Shown: positions 1-6,130 of the stretch, piece by piece | How positions within the stretch are numbered: position 1 is the stretch's first letter | Layout of the letters: every line of letters begins with the position of its first letter | DNA from: JBBSUQ01 sp964389755 | Lineage (GTDB): Bacteria > Bacteroidota > Bacteroidia > Flavobacteriales_D > Crocinitomicaceae | Reading direction: 5' to 3' | DNA: 14,748 nt | Assembly: GCA_964389755.1 (NCBI GenBank) | Contig: CAYMEW010000055.1 | Location: forward strand, 1-14,748 | Notes under the pieces: generated by a model | Databases searched by the model: none | What the model was told of the DNA's origin: nothing | The model's input: only the letters and a program-made list of their open reading frames with translations | Position numbers and translations under genes: made by a program

Positions 1-184
1 GATTCGGACAAGGTAAAAGTTCTGCGGAACTGCATGCGTTGGGTCCCGGCAGCTTTCACTGAAGCGCGGTGCAAAGTACACGCGGATTGCTTCGGAATGG
101 CGGTTATGGTGGATATCGAGTTTTCGCAAAGTGGGATTGCGTATGTGCGTTTGTGTTGGACTGGTTTTAGGTTGTTTGTTTGCT

Positions 185-232
185 CTCCCTCGTGAGCCTG
201 CCTGTCGGCAGACAGGGGAGATACAGAGGGAG
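185..232. repeat. Nested inverted repeat, GC-rich
   Basis: An outer pair CTCCCTC (185-191) and GAGGGAG (226-232) encloses a perfect inner hairpin CCTGTC-GGCA-GACAGG (201-216). The block lies in non-coding DNA with no T-tract, so it is not an intrinsic terminator. From memory, CCTGCCTGTCGGCAGACAGG-like hairpins recur between genes in Bacteroidota genomes, so this is probably one copy of a dispersed repeat. The window has only this copy, so dispersal cannot be shown here. Confidence 0.5.
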
Positions 233-281
233 GGGATTTGCTCTTAATGCGTAAGTGCTTCGAAAGATCGCTTATTGTTTC

Positions 282-310
282 CTCCCCCTTTCTCCCCCTC
301 AAGCGGGGGA
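282..310. repeat. C-tract tandem repeat with hairpin
   Basis: CTCCCCCT occurs twice with a period of 10 bases (282-289 and 292-299). The second copy forms a hairpin, TCCCCC (293-298) with GGGGGA (305-310) around a six-base loop. It may be the second half of the same decayed repeat element as the inverted repeat at 185-232. No coding or terminator role is visible. Confidence 0.45.
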
Positions 311-516
311 ATTGTTCGGAATTGCATGTTAAGCCGGAATATGGCAGATGTATTTGCATTCGTTTAACACGGCCCTTACGCGTGCGGACAGGTATACACG
401 CGCGCAATACACTGTTATCCAGAACACTGACAAAAGCCATTATACTGCCTGTATTAACTGAATCCTACCGTTTGGTAACATTAACTTAAACTAAGTATAA
501 TTCCGATTTAACGGCC

Positions 517-541
517 TTTGGAAAGGGCTGCCCTACTTTTG
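517..541 (+). promoter_or_regulatory. Bacteroidota-type promoter of the lipoprotein-receptor operon
   Basis: TACTTTTG at 534-541 matches the Bacteroidota -7 consensus TAnnTTTG exactly. The closest TTTG upstream is at 517-520, 13 bases away, which is shorter than usual; TTTA at 507-510 is an alternative -33 element. Transcription would start near 547 and give a leader of about 20 bases, A-rich and without a Shine-Dalgarno sequence, which is normal for this phylum. Confidence 0.6.
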
Positions 542-567
542 CCTCAGAATTAAAACAACAAAAAGAA

Positions 568-1899
568 ATGAAAAAGCAGGCTTTAAAAACAATCGCTTTG
601 ACAGTACTGATCGGAGGATCGATTGTAACCATGTCTTCATGTAAGAAAGAAGGTTGTACGGATCCTTCCGCAACCAACTACAACGAAGACGCGAAGAAAG
701 ATGACGGTTCATGTACGTATGAGGAAACTCCGACGGACGCGAACAGTGTAACGAAATCCGGTACAATCTCATCAAACGAAACATGGACGGCAGACAAGAT
801 CTGGATCCTTGACGGAAAAGTAGTAGTTGCAGACGGTGTAACACTGACTATCGAACCGGGAACGATTGTGAAAGGTAAAGAAGGACAGGAATCACTTGCA
901 TCGGCACTCGTTGTTTCACGCGGTGGTAAACTGATGGCGGAAGGAACAGCTTCCAAGCCGATCATCTTCACTTCCATCCTCGATAACATCCAGATCGGAG
1001 AGCAGGTTGGAACAAACCTTGCACGCACAGACAACCAGAAATGGGGTGGTGTGGTGATCCTCGGGAAAGCTCCTATCTCTGCTCAAAGCGGTGATACAGA
1101 GTCTAACATCGAAGGTATTCCGGTTAGCGCTGGTTACGGTCTTTACGGTGGTTCTAACGCTACGGATAACTCCGGAACGCTCAAGTATGTTTCTATCCGT
1201 CACGGAGGTATCTCTATCGGTGAAGGAAACGAGCTGAACGGTCTTACACTCGGTGGTGTAGGTTCAGGAACAACTGTTGATCACGTGGAAGTTTACGCAA
1301 CGCTTGACGATGGTATCGAGTTCTTCGGTGGAACTGTAAACCCGACAAACATCCTGATCTACTTCCAGGGAGATGACGGTCTTGACATCGACCAGAACTA
1401 CGCCGGTACGATCGACGGATTCATGGTAATCCACGGAGACGGTGTTGCAACTGACAAAGGACTCGAAGTTGACGGTCCGGAGGGAACGACAAACGTAAAC
1501 GGTATGTTCACACTGCGTAACGGTCTTGTTAAGTCACTCGGAACAGAAGGTGCTGCAGCAGACTTCAAAGATAAAGCACAGGGAACGATCGAGAACGTAA
1601 CATTCGATTACTCTTCTATGGGTGGTTCGGTGATCAAGATCCGTGCTTCTTACGACGATGCTAACGGATGTGCTTCACTGACTGACGCACTCACACACCT
1701 GCTCGGAGGAACACTGACATTCACAAACAGCAAATGGGGAGCAACTGCACCGCTTGTTTACACAGGTGTTACAGCTTGTAGCGGATCGGTATCTGCTGAC
1801 CAGACTGCTGCTGAAGCAATGTTCACAGAAGGAGCAGGAAGTACAATCACAACTTCAGGATTCGCATGGACATGTGCATCACTGCGCGGACAACTTTAA
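568..1899 (+). CDS. Surface lipoprotein, parallel beta-helix type, paired with a TonB receptor
   Basis: A 443-residue exported protein. The N-terminus is a lipoprotein signal peptide: charged MKKQ, a hydrophobic core, then the lipobox MSSC with the lipidated cysteine at residue 25. KKE follows the cysteine and loosely resembles the charged surface-export signal of Bacteroidota lipoproteins. Residues 30-49 hold a CTDP...NYN...DDGSC motif, widespread in this phylum. From about residue 60 the chain is rich in Gly, Thr, Asn and short beta-strand patterns (TLTIEPGTIVKG, KPIIFTS, LKYVSIRHGG), typical of a right-handed beta-helix. I see no C-terminal type IX sorting domain. The TonB receptor follows after 99 bases with no evident promoter between, so the two are probably co-transcribed and the lipoprotein may capture substrate or act as the receptor's accessory. 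By eye every Asn codon is AAC and every Phe codon TTC, suggesting strong expression. The substrate is unknown; phosphate is an inference from the neighbours only. Confidence 0.85.
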   Translation: MKKQALKTIALTVLIGGSIVTMSSCKKEGCTDPSATNYNEDAKKDDGSCTYEETPTDANSVTKSGTISSNETWTADKIWILDGKVVVADGVTLTIEPGTIVKGKEGQESLASALVVSRGGKLMAEGTASKPIIFTSILDNIQIGEQVGTNLARTDNQKWGGVVILGKAPISAQSGDTESNIEGIPVSAGYGLYGGSNATDNSGTLKYVSIRHGGISIGEGNELNGLTLGGVGSGTTVDHVEVYATLDDGIEFFGGTVNPTNILIYFQGDDGLDIDQNYAGTIDGFMVIHGDGVATDKGLEVDGPEGTTNVNGMFTLRNGLVKSLGTEGAAADFKDKAQGTIENVTFDYSSMGGSVIKIRASYDDANGCASLTDALTHLLGGTLTFTNSKWGATAPLVYTGVTACSGSVSADQTAAEAMFTEGAGSTITTSGFAWTCASLRGQL

Positions 1900-1927
1900 T
1901 CGCGCATAAAAAATAAACTTGCAAGTA

Positions 1928-1960
1928 TGCCCTGGACGGTCTTTATGACTGTTCAGGGTA
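1928..1960 (+). other. Intercistronic hairpin between lipoprotein and receptor genes
   Basis: The arms CCCTGGACGGTC (1930-1941) and GACTGTTCAGGG (1947-1958) pair fully, with two G-U wobbles, around the loop TTTAT. Two further pairs extend the base of the stem (1928-1960). No U-run follows, so it is not a classical terminator. It could stabilise the 3' end of the lipoprotein message or partly stop transcription, which would give more lipoprotein than receptor. That role is an inference. Confidence 0.55.
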
Positions 1961-1998
1961 AACTTCTTTAGGTAAAAAAACAATATACAACAAACGAA

Positions 1999-4842
1999 AT
2001 GACTCGATTATTTCTACTGATTTTGGGAGTACTGGCAACAACATACTCCGTTTTTAGCCAGGAAAAAGGATTTCTCCGCGGAAATGTTGTCGACGGAGAC
2101 AACGGGGAAGGACTCTTCGGCGCAAAGATCACGCTACAGGATAACCCTACCGTGGGTGCGCTTACCGACTTTGACGGTAATTACTCCCTCCCGCTCGCAC
2201 CGGGAACCTATACCTTTAAACTTTCCGCGCAGATGATGGACGACCAGGTTTTCGAAAACATTGTGATCGTAGCCGGTGAAACGACCATTCTAAACGCCAC
2301 CATGTTCCCGAAAGAACTCGGGGTCGTAAACGTTACCGCAAAAGCAAAACGCGACGGGGAAGTAGGCCTGCTCCTCGAACGCAAGAATGCCGATAAGGTA
2401 CTGGACGGGATGACCTCGCAAACGTTCTCCAAGAACGGGGACGGTGACCTTTCGGGCGCCATGAAACGCGTGCCGGGTGTAACCATCCAGAAAAACAATG
2501 TATTCGTTCGCGGACTCGGTGACCGGTACACGCAAACCACGCTGAACGGACTTGTGATCCCGGGCCTCGACCCGGACCGTAACTCCGTACAGATGGACAT
2601 TTTCCCGACAAGCCTGCTCGAGAACGTGGCTGTCTACAAAACAGCGTCGCCGGAACTTTACGGAGATTTCACCGGCGGACTGGTGGACATCGTGACCAAG
2701 AAGTTCCCGGAAAAGAAAACAACGCAGTTCAGCCTCGGCATCGGTTACAATCCGGCCATGCAGTTCAACAAGGATTTCATCCTGTACAACCGTGGAAACC
2801 TGGACTGGACCGGTTTTGACGACGGATCGCGCAAATTGCCGTTCAATCCGCGTACCCCCATTCCGGACGAGGTGCTGGTAGACCCGAAACTTCAGAAGCT
2901 GACCAGTTCATTCAACCCGCAACTCGGTGTTAAAAGCAAGACTGCGCTTCCGAACGGATCTTTCGGTTTCCTTCACGGGAATCAACTCAATTTTAAAGAA
3001 GGAAAAGGAGGAACTTTCGGGTATAACTTTGTATTGAACTATTCGAACGAATTCCTCTTTTACAAGGGCTTCGAATCGAACGATTACCTCAAGAACACGG
3101 ATAAGAGCGTTACCACGCTGACGCGTTTCGTGACTCGCAAAGGAGATGTGGGTACCAACCGCGTACTCTGGAGTGCGCTCGGAACGGCATCCTACAAAAA
3201 GGGAACAAATGCCTACCAGCTGACCCTGCTGCGCTCGCAAAGTGGTGAATCTACAGCTTCTTACCGCATGAACCAGGACTACAACCAGAACGTTTCCACG
3301 CTCGTTGAAAATGTACTGACATATTCTCAGCGAAGCCTGACGACAGGTATGCTCTCCGGAACACACCGTATCGGGAAAACACGGGTAAGCTGGTCGAACG
3401 CACTTTCCAAGTCGCGCGTATATGACCCGGACTTCCGGGAGACGCGTATTTCTGTTACCGACGGAGATACAAGTCTTGCCACCGGAAGCGGTGCAGGTAT
3501 CGACCGGTTCTGGCGGGATCTGAACGAACTGAACGAAGCGTTTAAGGTAGACTTTGACATTCCGATCGCGGACAGCGGAAAATGGATGTTGAAGACCGGT
3601 GCTGCCGGAACGATGAAATGGCGGGATTTTTCGGTTTATTCGTTTAAGATCCGCCGCAACGATATCAGTAACATCGAGATCGATCCGGACTGGTGGTTAC
3701 AGCCTGACAACATCTGGTCTTCGGACCCCAACAGCCCGAACTACCGCAACGGAACCTTCGTGATCGGGAACTACCAGCCGGCGAATACTTACGAAGCGCG
3801 CCAAAATGTTTATGCAGCTTATGCGGCACTGAGTCATCCGCTGGGGAACTTTATCAAGCTCAACTATGGTGTTCGCGTGGAAAAAGCAGCGATGTACTAC
3901 TCCGGGCAGAACAACGACGGTTCGAAAAAATTCCGCGATTCCCTGACGCTGGACAATTTCAACGTACTTCCTTCGGCGAACATCAAGTTCGAACTGAACG
4001 ATACGATGAGCATTCGAATCGGGGCGAGCCAGTCGGTGGCCAGACCAACCTTCCGGGAAAAATCGATCGCGCAGATCTACGACCCGCTGACGAAGCGTAC
4101 GTTCAACGGGAACATTAACCTGCGCCAGACGAACATCTACAACTTCGACCTGCGTTACGAATGGTACCTGAGCCCGATGGAGCTGATCTCCGTTTCCGGT
4201 TTCTACAAGCGTTTCGACGGACACATTGAAATGGTATCTTTCGTAACCTCACCGAGTAACCTTACGCCGCGTAACTCCGGTTTCGCGAGCCTGTTGGGTG
4301 CAGAGGTCGAACTGCGAAAGTCATTTGTAAAGGAAAAGCGTTCGGCCTTCTGGAGCAAGTTCTTCCTGAATGCAAACGTTTCGCTGGTACAGTCGCGCGT
4401 GGATCTGCACAGCATTTACGTGGACGACCAGGGGCAAACGGAATACGATATGCGCAAGAACAACCTGCGCGAAGGTGAGACACTGAAAGATTACCGTCCG
4501 ATGGCCGGGCAATCGCCTTATACGGTCAACGCCGGACTTTCTTACGAGGACCAGGAGAAAGGGACAAGCATCGCGCTGAACTACAACGTTCAGGGAACGC
4601 AGCTTACGATCATTTCCTCCGGGCGCGTACCGGACGTATACACGGATCCGTTCCACAGCCTGAACCTGAACGCGAGTCAAAAGTTCGGGAAAGAGCAGCG
4701 TTCGAAGCTGACGCTGGGTGTGAACAACCTGCTGAACGACCGTTATGCGCTGGTGTATCGTTCTTACGGTTCCGAATGGCAAAACTATGTTGCCTACAAA
4801 CCGGGGATCGAATTTAACCTGAAGTACAGTTTTACTTTTTAA
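1999..4842 (+). CDS. TonB-dependent outer-membrane receptor
   Basis: A 947-residue outer-membrane receptor that would import a nutrient using energy from TonB-ExbB-ExbD. In order: signal peptide (residues 1-20, cleavage before QEKG); a carboxypeptidase-regulatory-like beta-sandwich at about 24-103 (GNVVDGDNGEGLFGAKI, TDFDGNYSLPLAPGTY); a likely TonB box around 108-116 (GVVNVTAKA); a plug domain from about 130 with VRGLGDRY (170-177), LNGLVIPGLDPDR and FTGGLVDIVTKKFP; then a 22-strand-type barrel ending in phenylalanine (YSFTF). The plug wording belongs to the group of large receptors with RGLG.RY...LNG...P..DPDR, rather than the SusC glycan receptors, and no SusD partner is present. It follows the beta-helix lipoprotein gene and ends in a strong terminator. 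Position beside a PhoB-type regulator and a phosphate cotransporter suggests phosphate or a phosphorylated compound as substrate, but no residue proves this; siderophores or other ligands remain possible. Confidence 0.92.
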   Translation: MTRLFLLILGVLATTYSVFSQEKGFLRGNVVDGDNGEGLFGAKITLQDNPTVGALTDFDGNYSLPLAPGTYTFKLSAQMMDDQVFENIVIVAGETTILNATMFPKELGVVNVTAKAKRDGEVGLLLERKNADKVLDGMTSQTFSKNGDGDLSGAMKRVPGVTIQKNNVFVRGLGDRYTQTTLNGLVIPGLDPDRNSVQMDIFPTSLLENVAVYKTASPELYGDFTGGLVDIVTKKFPEKKTTQFSLGIGYNPAMQFNKDFILYNRGNLDWTGFDDGSRKLPFNPRTPIPDEVLVDPKLQKLTSSFNPQLGVKSKTALPNGSFGFLHGNQLNFKEGKGGTFGYNFVLNYSNEFLFYKGFESNDYLKNTDKSVTTLTRFVTRKGDVGTNRVLWSALGTASYKKGTNAYQLTLLRSQSGESTASYRMNQDYNQNVSTLVENVLTYSQRSLTTGMLSGTHRIGKTRVSWSNALSKSRVYDPDFRETRISVTDGDTSLATGSGAGIDRFWRDLNELNEAFKVDFDIPIADSGKWMLKTGAAGTMKWRDFSVYSFKIRRNDISNIEIDPDWWLQPDNIWSSDPNSPNYRNGTFVIGNYQPANTYEARQNVYAAYAALSHPLGNFIKLNYGVRVEKAAMYYSGQNNDGSKKFRDSLTLDNFNVLPSANIKFELNDTMSIRIGASQSVARPTFREKSIAQIYDPLTKRTFNGNINLRQTNIYNFDLRYEWYLSPMELISVSGFYKRFDGHIEMVSFVTSPSNLTPRNSGFASLLGAEVELRKSFVKEKRSAFWSKFFLNANVSLVQSRVDLHSIYVDDQGQTEYDMRKNNLREGETLKDYRPMAGQSPYTVNAGLSYEDQEKGTSIALNYNVQGTQLTIISSGRVPDVYTDPFHSLNLNASQKFGKEQRSKLTLGVNNLLNDRYALVYRSYGSEWQNYVAYKPGIEFNLKYSFTF

Positions 4843-4858
4843 ATTATGGTTTTAAGGG

Positions 4859-4891
4859 AAGCCGTCTGCCTGTGAGGTGGACGGCTTTTTT
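4859..4891 (+). terminator. Intrinsic terminator of the receptor operon
   Basis: AAGCCGTC (4859-4866) pairs with GACGGCTT (4880-4887). The stem continues inward through two wobble pairs and CC/GG to a TGTGA loop, 12 pairs in all, and runs into a T-tract at 4886-4891. It starts 17 bases after the receptor stop codon. On the other strand no T-run follows, so it probably serves only the receptor operon and not the convergent regulator gene. Confidence 0.9.
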
Positions 4892-4981
4892 ATGCCATGT
4901 TTATTCGACCGGTCAGGAAACCGGGACAGCGTTGCGTTCGAGTTTACCATCGGGTTAAGTGTGAGCGATTTGTTTACCTAA

Positions 4982-5653
4982 TCAGGATTCGAACGTAAAC
5001 TTATAGCCCACTCCCTTGACGGTTTTAATGTACTTCTCCCCGATCTTTTCGCGGAGTTTGCGTATGTGCACATCGATCGTGCGATCTCCGACCACGATTT
5101 CCGAGCCCCAGACTTTATCGAGGATCACTTCCCGTTCAAAGACCATTTCTGGTCGGGACATCAAAAGGGCCAGGAGTTCAAATTCCTTGCGCGGCAACTG
5201 GATCACTTCACCATCTTTCTCGACCAGGTATTTTTCACGATTAATAACGATCTGCTGGTTATCCGCCCCTTCCGGAGTGATGAGTCCTTTCCGTCGCAAC
5301 ATGGCATGGATGCGGCTCACGAGCACTTTGGGTTTTACCGGTTTGGCCACGTAATCGTCACCACCGGCATCGAGTCCGGCGATCTGGCTGTAATCTTCAT
5401 TTCTGGCGGTTAAAAAGCAAACCAGGATATTTTCCATTCCGGGGGTATTCCGGATCGCTTCACAGACTTCGATGCCGTCCATACCGGGCATCATCACGTC
5501 CAGCAGTACGATATCCGCTTTTTTTTCGGCAAGAATACGCAAACCTTCCTCACCGTTGGCAGCCGTGTTTACATCAAAGCCTTCCTTCACAAGGTTATAC
5601 CGCAGGAGTTCGCGAATATCCTCCTCATCGTCGATTACTAATATTGAGTTCAT
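4982..5653 (-). CDS. OmpR/PhoB-family response regulator
   Basis: A 223-residue two-component transcription factor. The receiver domain (residues 1-120) starts with ILVIDDEED, placing the acidic pocket at D8-D9. It has the phosphoacceptor D52 in LLDVMMPG, the switch threonine T82 and the invariant K104 in KP. A winged-helix DNA-binding domain fills about 128-222, ending in DRTIDVHIRKLREKIG and the wing sequence VKGVGYKF. I chose the ATG at 5653; the longer frame to 5671 begins with TTG and adds only six residues before the receiver strand. It converges on the receptor operon and diverges from the phosphate cotransporter. No histidine kinase gene adjoins it. Sequence style and neighbours favour a PhoB/PhoP role in phosphate starvation. 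This is inference, because OmpR-family regulators look alike. A 21-bp periodic repeat lies in its upstream region and may be its own operator. Confidence 0.92.
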   Translation of the reverse strand: MNSILVIDDEEDIRELLRYNLVKEGFDVNTAANGEEGLRILAEKKADIVLLDVMMPGMDGIEVCEAIRNTPGMENILVCFLTARNEDYSQIAGLDAGGDDYVAKPVKPKVLVSRIHAMLRRKGLITPEGADNQQIVINREKYLVEKDGEVIQLPRKEFELLALLMSRPEMVFEREVILDKVWGSEIVVGDRTIDVHIRKLREKIGEKYIKTVKGVGYKFTFES

Positions 5654-5703
5654 ACTATGCGATTTCAGCAATTTTTACAAAACAAAGCGCATCAAAGTCC
5701 TGT

Positions 5704-5768
5704 CAAATATTGGATGCCTAATTTCAAATATTTTGTGTAATCTGTAAAATTATGGAATTAATCTGTTA
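5704..5768 (-). promoter_or_regulatory. Three 21-bp tandem degenerate repeats upstream of the regulator gene
   Basis: Read on the plus strand, CAAATATT occurs at 5704-5711 and again at 5725-5732, and TAATCTGTAA (5738-5747) recurs as TAATCTGTTA (5759-5768). Both pairs are exactly 21 bases apart, so the segment divides into three 21-base units that drift in sequence. Two helical turns per unit is the geometry of tandem OmpR-family dimer sites. The minus-strand reading AATATTTG (5732-5725) is one base off the -7 consensus TAnnTTTG, so the TCTGT-containing units would cover the -33 region of the regulator's promoter. Autoregulation is an inference. Confidence 0.5.
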
Positions 5769-5855
5769 GGACACACGCTATTTAAGCCTAAAAACAAGTG
5801 TTTTAAGAAAATTGATACATCAAAAAAAGGTCATAATTCTTAAAGTCCTACTTTT

Positions 5856-5863
5856 AGACGTCT
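5856..5863. promoter_or_regulatory. AGACGTCT palindrome, copy 1
   Basis: A perfect 8-base palindrome framed by TTTT on the left and GCAAAA on the right. It lies 45 bases upstream of the -7 element of the candidate small-RNA promoter. The identical octamer occurs again at 6007-6014. It could bind a dimeric regulator; the protein is unknown. Confidence 0.4.
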
Positions 5864-5885
5864 GCAAAAATTAGCACTGAAATCG

Positions 5886-5916
5886 TTTATCGAATCATTA
5901 AGATACATTATCTTTG
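5886..5916 (+). promoter_or_regulatory. Promoter of the candidate small RNA
   Basis: TATCTTTG at 5909-5916 is an exact match to the Bacteroidota -7 consensus TAnnTTTG. TTTA at 5886-5889 stands 19 bases upstream, the expected distance for a -33 TTTG-like element. Transcription should begin near 5921. No reading frame with a plausible start follows before the terminator at 5949-5989. Confidence 0.6.
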
Positions 5917-5920
5917 CCCC

Positions 5921-5990
5921 AGTAGTAGTAGGTTAGGTTGATTAGTGTAATAAGAGCTTCGAACGCCCGTTTGAAGCTCTTATTTTTTTG
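5921..5990 (+). ncRNA. Candidate small RNA or transcription attenuator, about 70 nt
   Basis: A consensus promoter and a near-perfect intrinsic terminator define a transcript of roughly 70 bases with no ATG. The 5' part from 5921 to 5956 contains no cytosine and is built of G/U-rich repeats (AGTAGTAGTAGGTTAGGTTG), so it should stay single-stranded and could pair with C/A-rich targets. The 3' half is the terminator hairpin itself, the usual layout of a trans-acting bacterial small RNA. It lies between a PhoB-type regulator and a Na+/phosphate cotransporter. The alternative is an attenuated leader of the cotransporter message, whose start codon is 141 bases after the hairpin. I cannot tell the two apart from sequence, nor do I match it to a named RNA family. 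Confidence 0.5.
5949..5989 (+). terminator. Strong intrinsic terminator in the regulator-transporter gap
   Basis: AATAAGAGCTTC (5949-5960) pairs perfectly with GAAGCTCTTATT (5973-5984). A G-U pair and AAC/GTT extend it to 16 pairs closed by the tetraloop GCCC, and a seven-T run covers 5983-5989. No annotated gene ends just upstream on this strand; the flanking genes diverge from this region. The terminator therefore must serve a short transcript that starts inside the gap. Confidence 0.9.
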
Positions 5991-5999
5991 TATATATCT

Positions 6000-6020
6000 C
6001 CGGAAAAGACGTCTATCCGG
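6000..6020. promoter_or_regulatory. Imperfect 21-base dyad containing AGACGTCT, copy 2
   Basis: CCGGA (6000-6004) and TCCGG (6016-6020) flank the palindrome AGACGTCT (6007-6014), giving a dyad of nine pairs per arm with one extra base on the left. It sits between the terminator and the TTAACA repeat, upstream of the cotransporter. As RNA it could not form a proper loop, so a protein-binding operator is the better reading. Confidence 0.45.
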
Positions 6021-6048
6021 TGTTTTTAGTACGGGCTTTGTACCTAAT

Positions 6049-6066
6049 CTTAACACAACCTTAACA
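6049..6066 (+). promoter_or_regulatory. PHO-box-like direct repeat upstream of the phosphate cotransporter
   Basis: CTTAACA (6049-6055) is repeated exactly at 6060-6066, 11 bases apart, so two TTAACA hexamers are separated by five bases. Bacillus PhoP binds repeats of TT(A/T/C)ACA with about that spacing, and Escherichia coli PhoB also uses 11-base direct repeats. The site is 65 bases before the cotransporter start codon and 30 bases before the poor -7-like sequence GAACTTTG (6097-6104), as expected for an activated promoter. Binding by the neighbouring regulator is inferred. Confidence 0.55.
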
Positions 6067-6130
6067 TTTGACCCGTTTTTGTTTGGCTTTATTGCAGAAC
6101 TTTGTAAGTCCAAAATTAAGATTGTTCGTA

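Larger units (their letters stand above)
1..533. other. Non-coding left flank, no gene recognised
   Basis: About 530 bases without a convincing gene. The only forward reading frame of note (238-489) begins with TTG, has no recognisable protein character and runs through GC-rich inverted repeats, so I do not call it. The stretch holds two palindromic blocks (listed separately) and an AT-richer segment from about 415 to 510 that leads into the promoter of the lipoprotein gene. Within it, GGTAACA (474-480) followed 11 bases later by CTTAAAC (485-491) weakly resembles the TTAACA direct repeat upstream of the phosphate transporter. I see no tRNA, rRNA or terminator here. Confidence 0.6.

Noticed and set aside
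238..489. 83-codon forward reading frame in the left flank
   Set aside because: It starts with TTG, has no family resemblance and crosses the GC-rich inverted repeats.
2208..2600. Long minus-strand open frames inside the TonB receptor gene
   Set aside because: They mirror the codon bias of the receptor gene and have no start context or domain character.
6068..6130. TTG start extending the cotransporter by 21 residues
   Set aside because: It would place a signal peptide internally. The ATG at 6131 begins a standard signal sequence.
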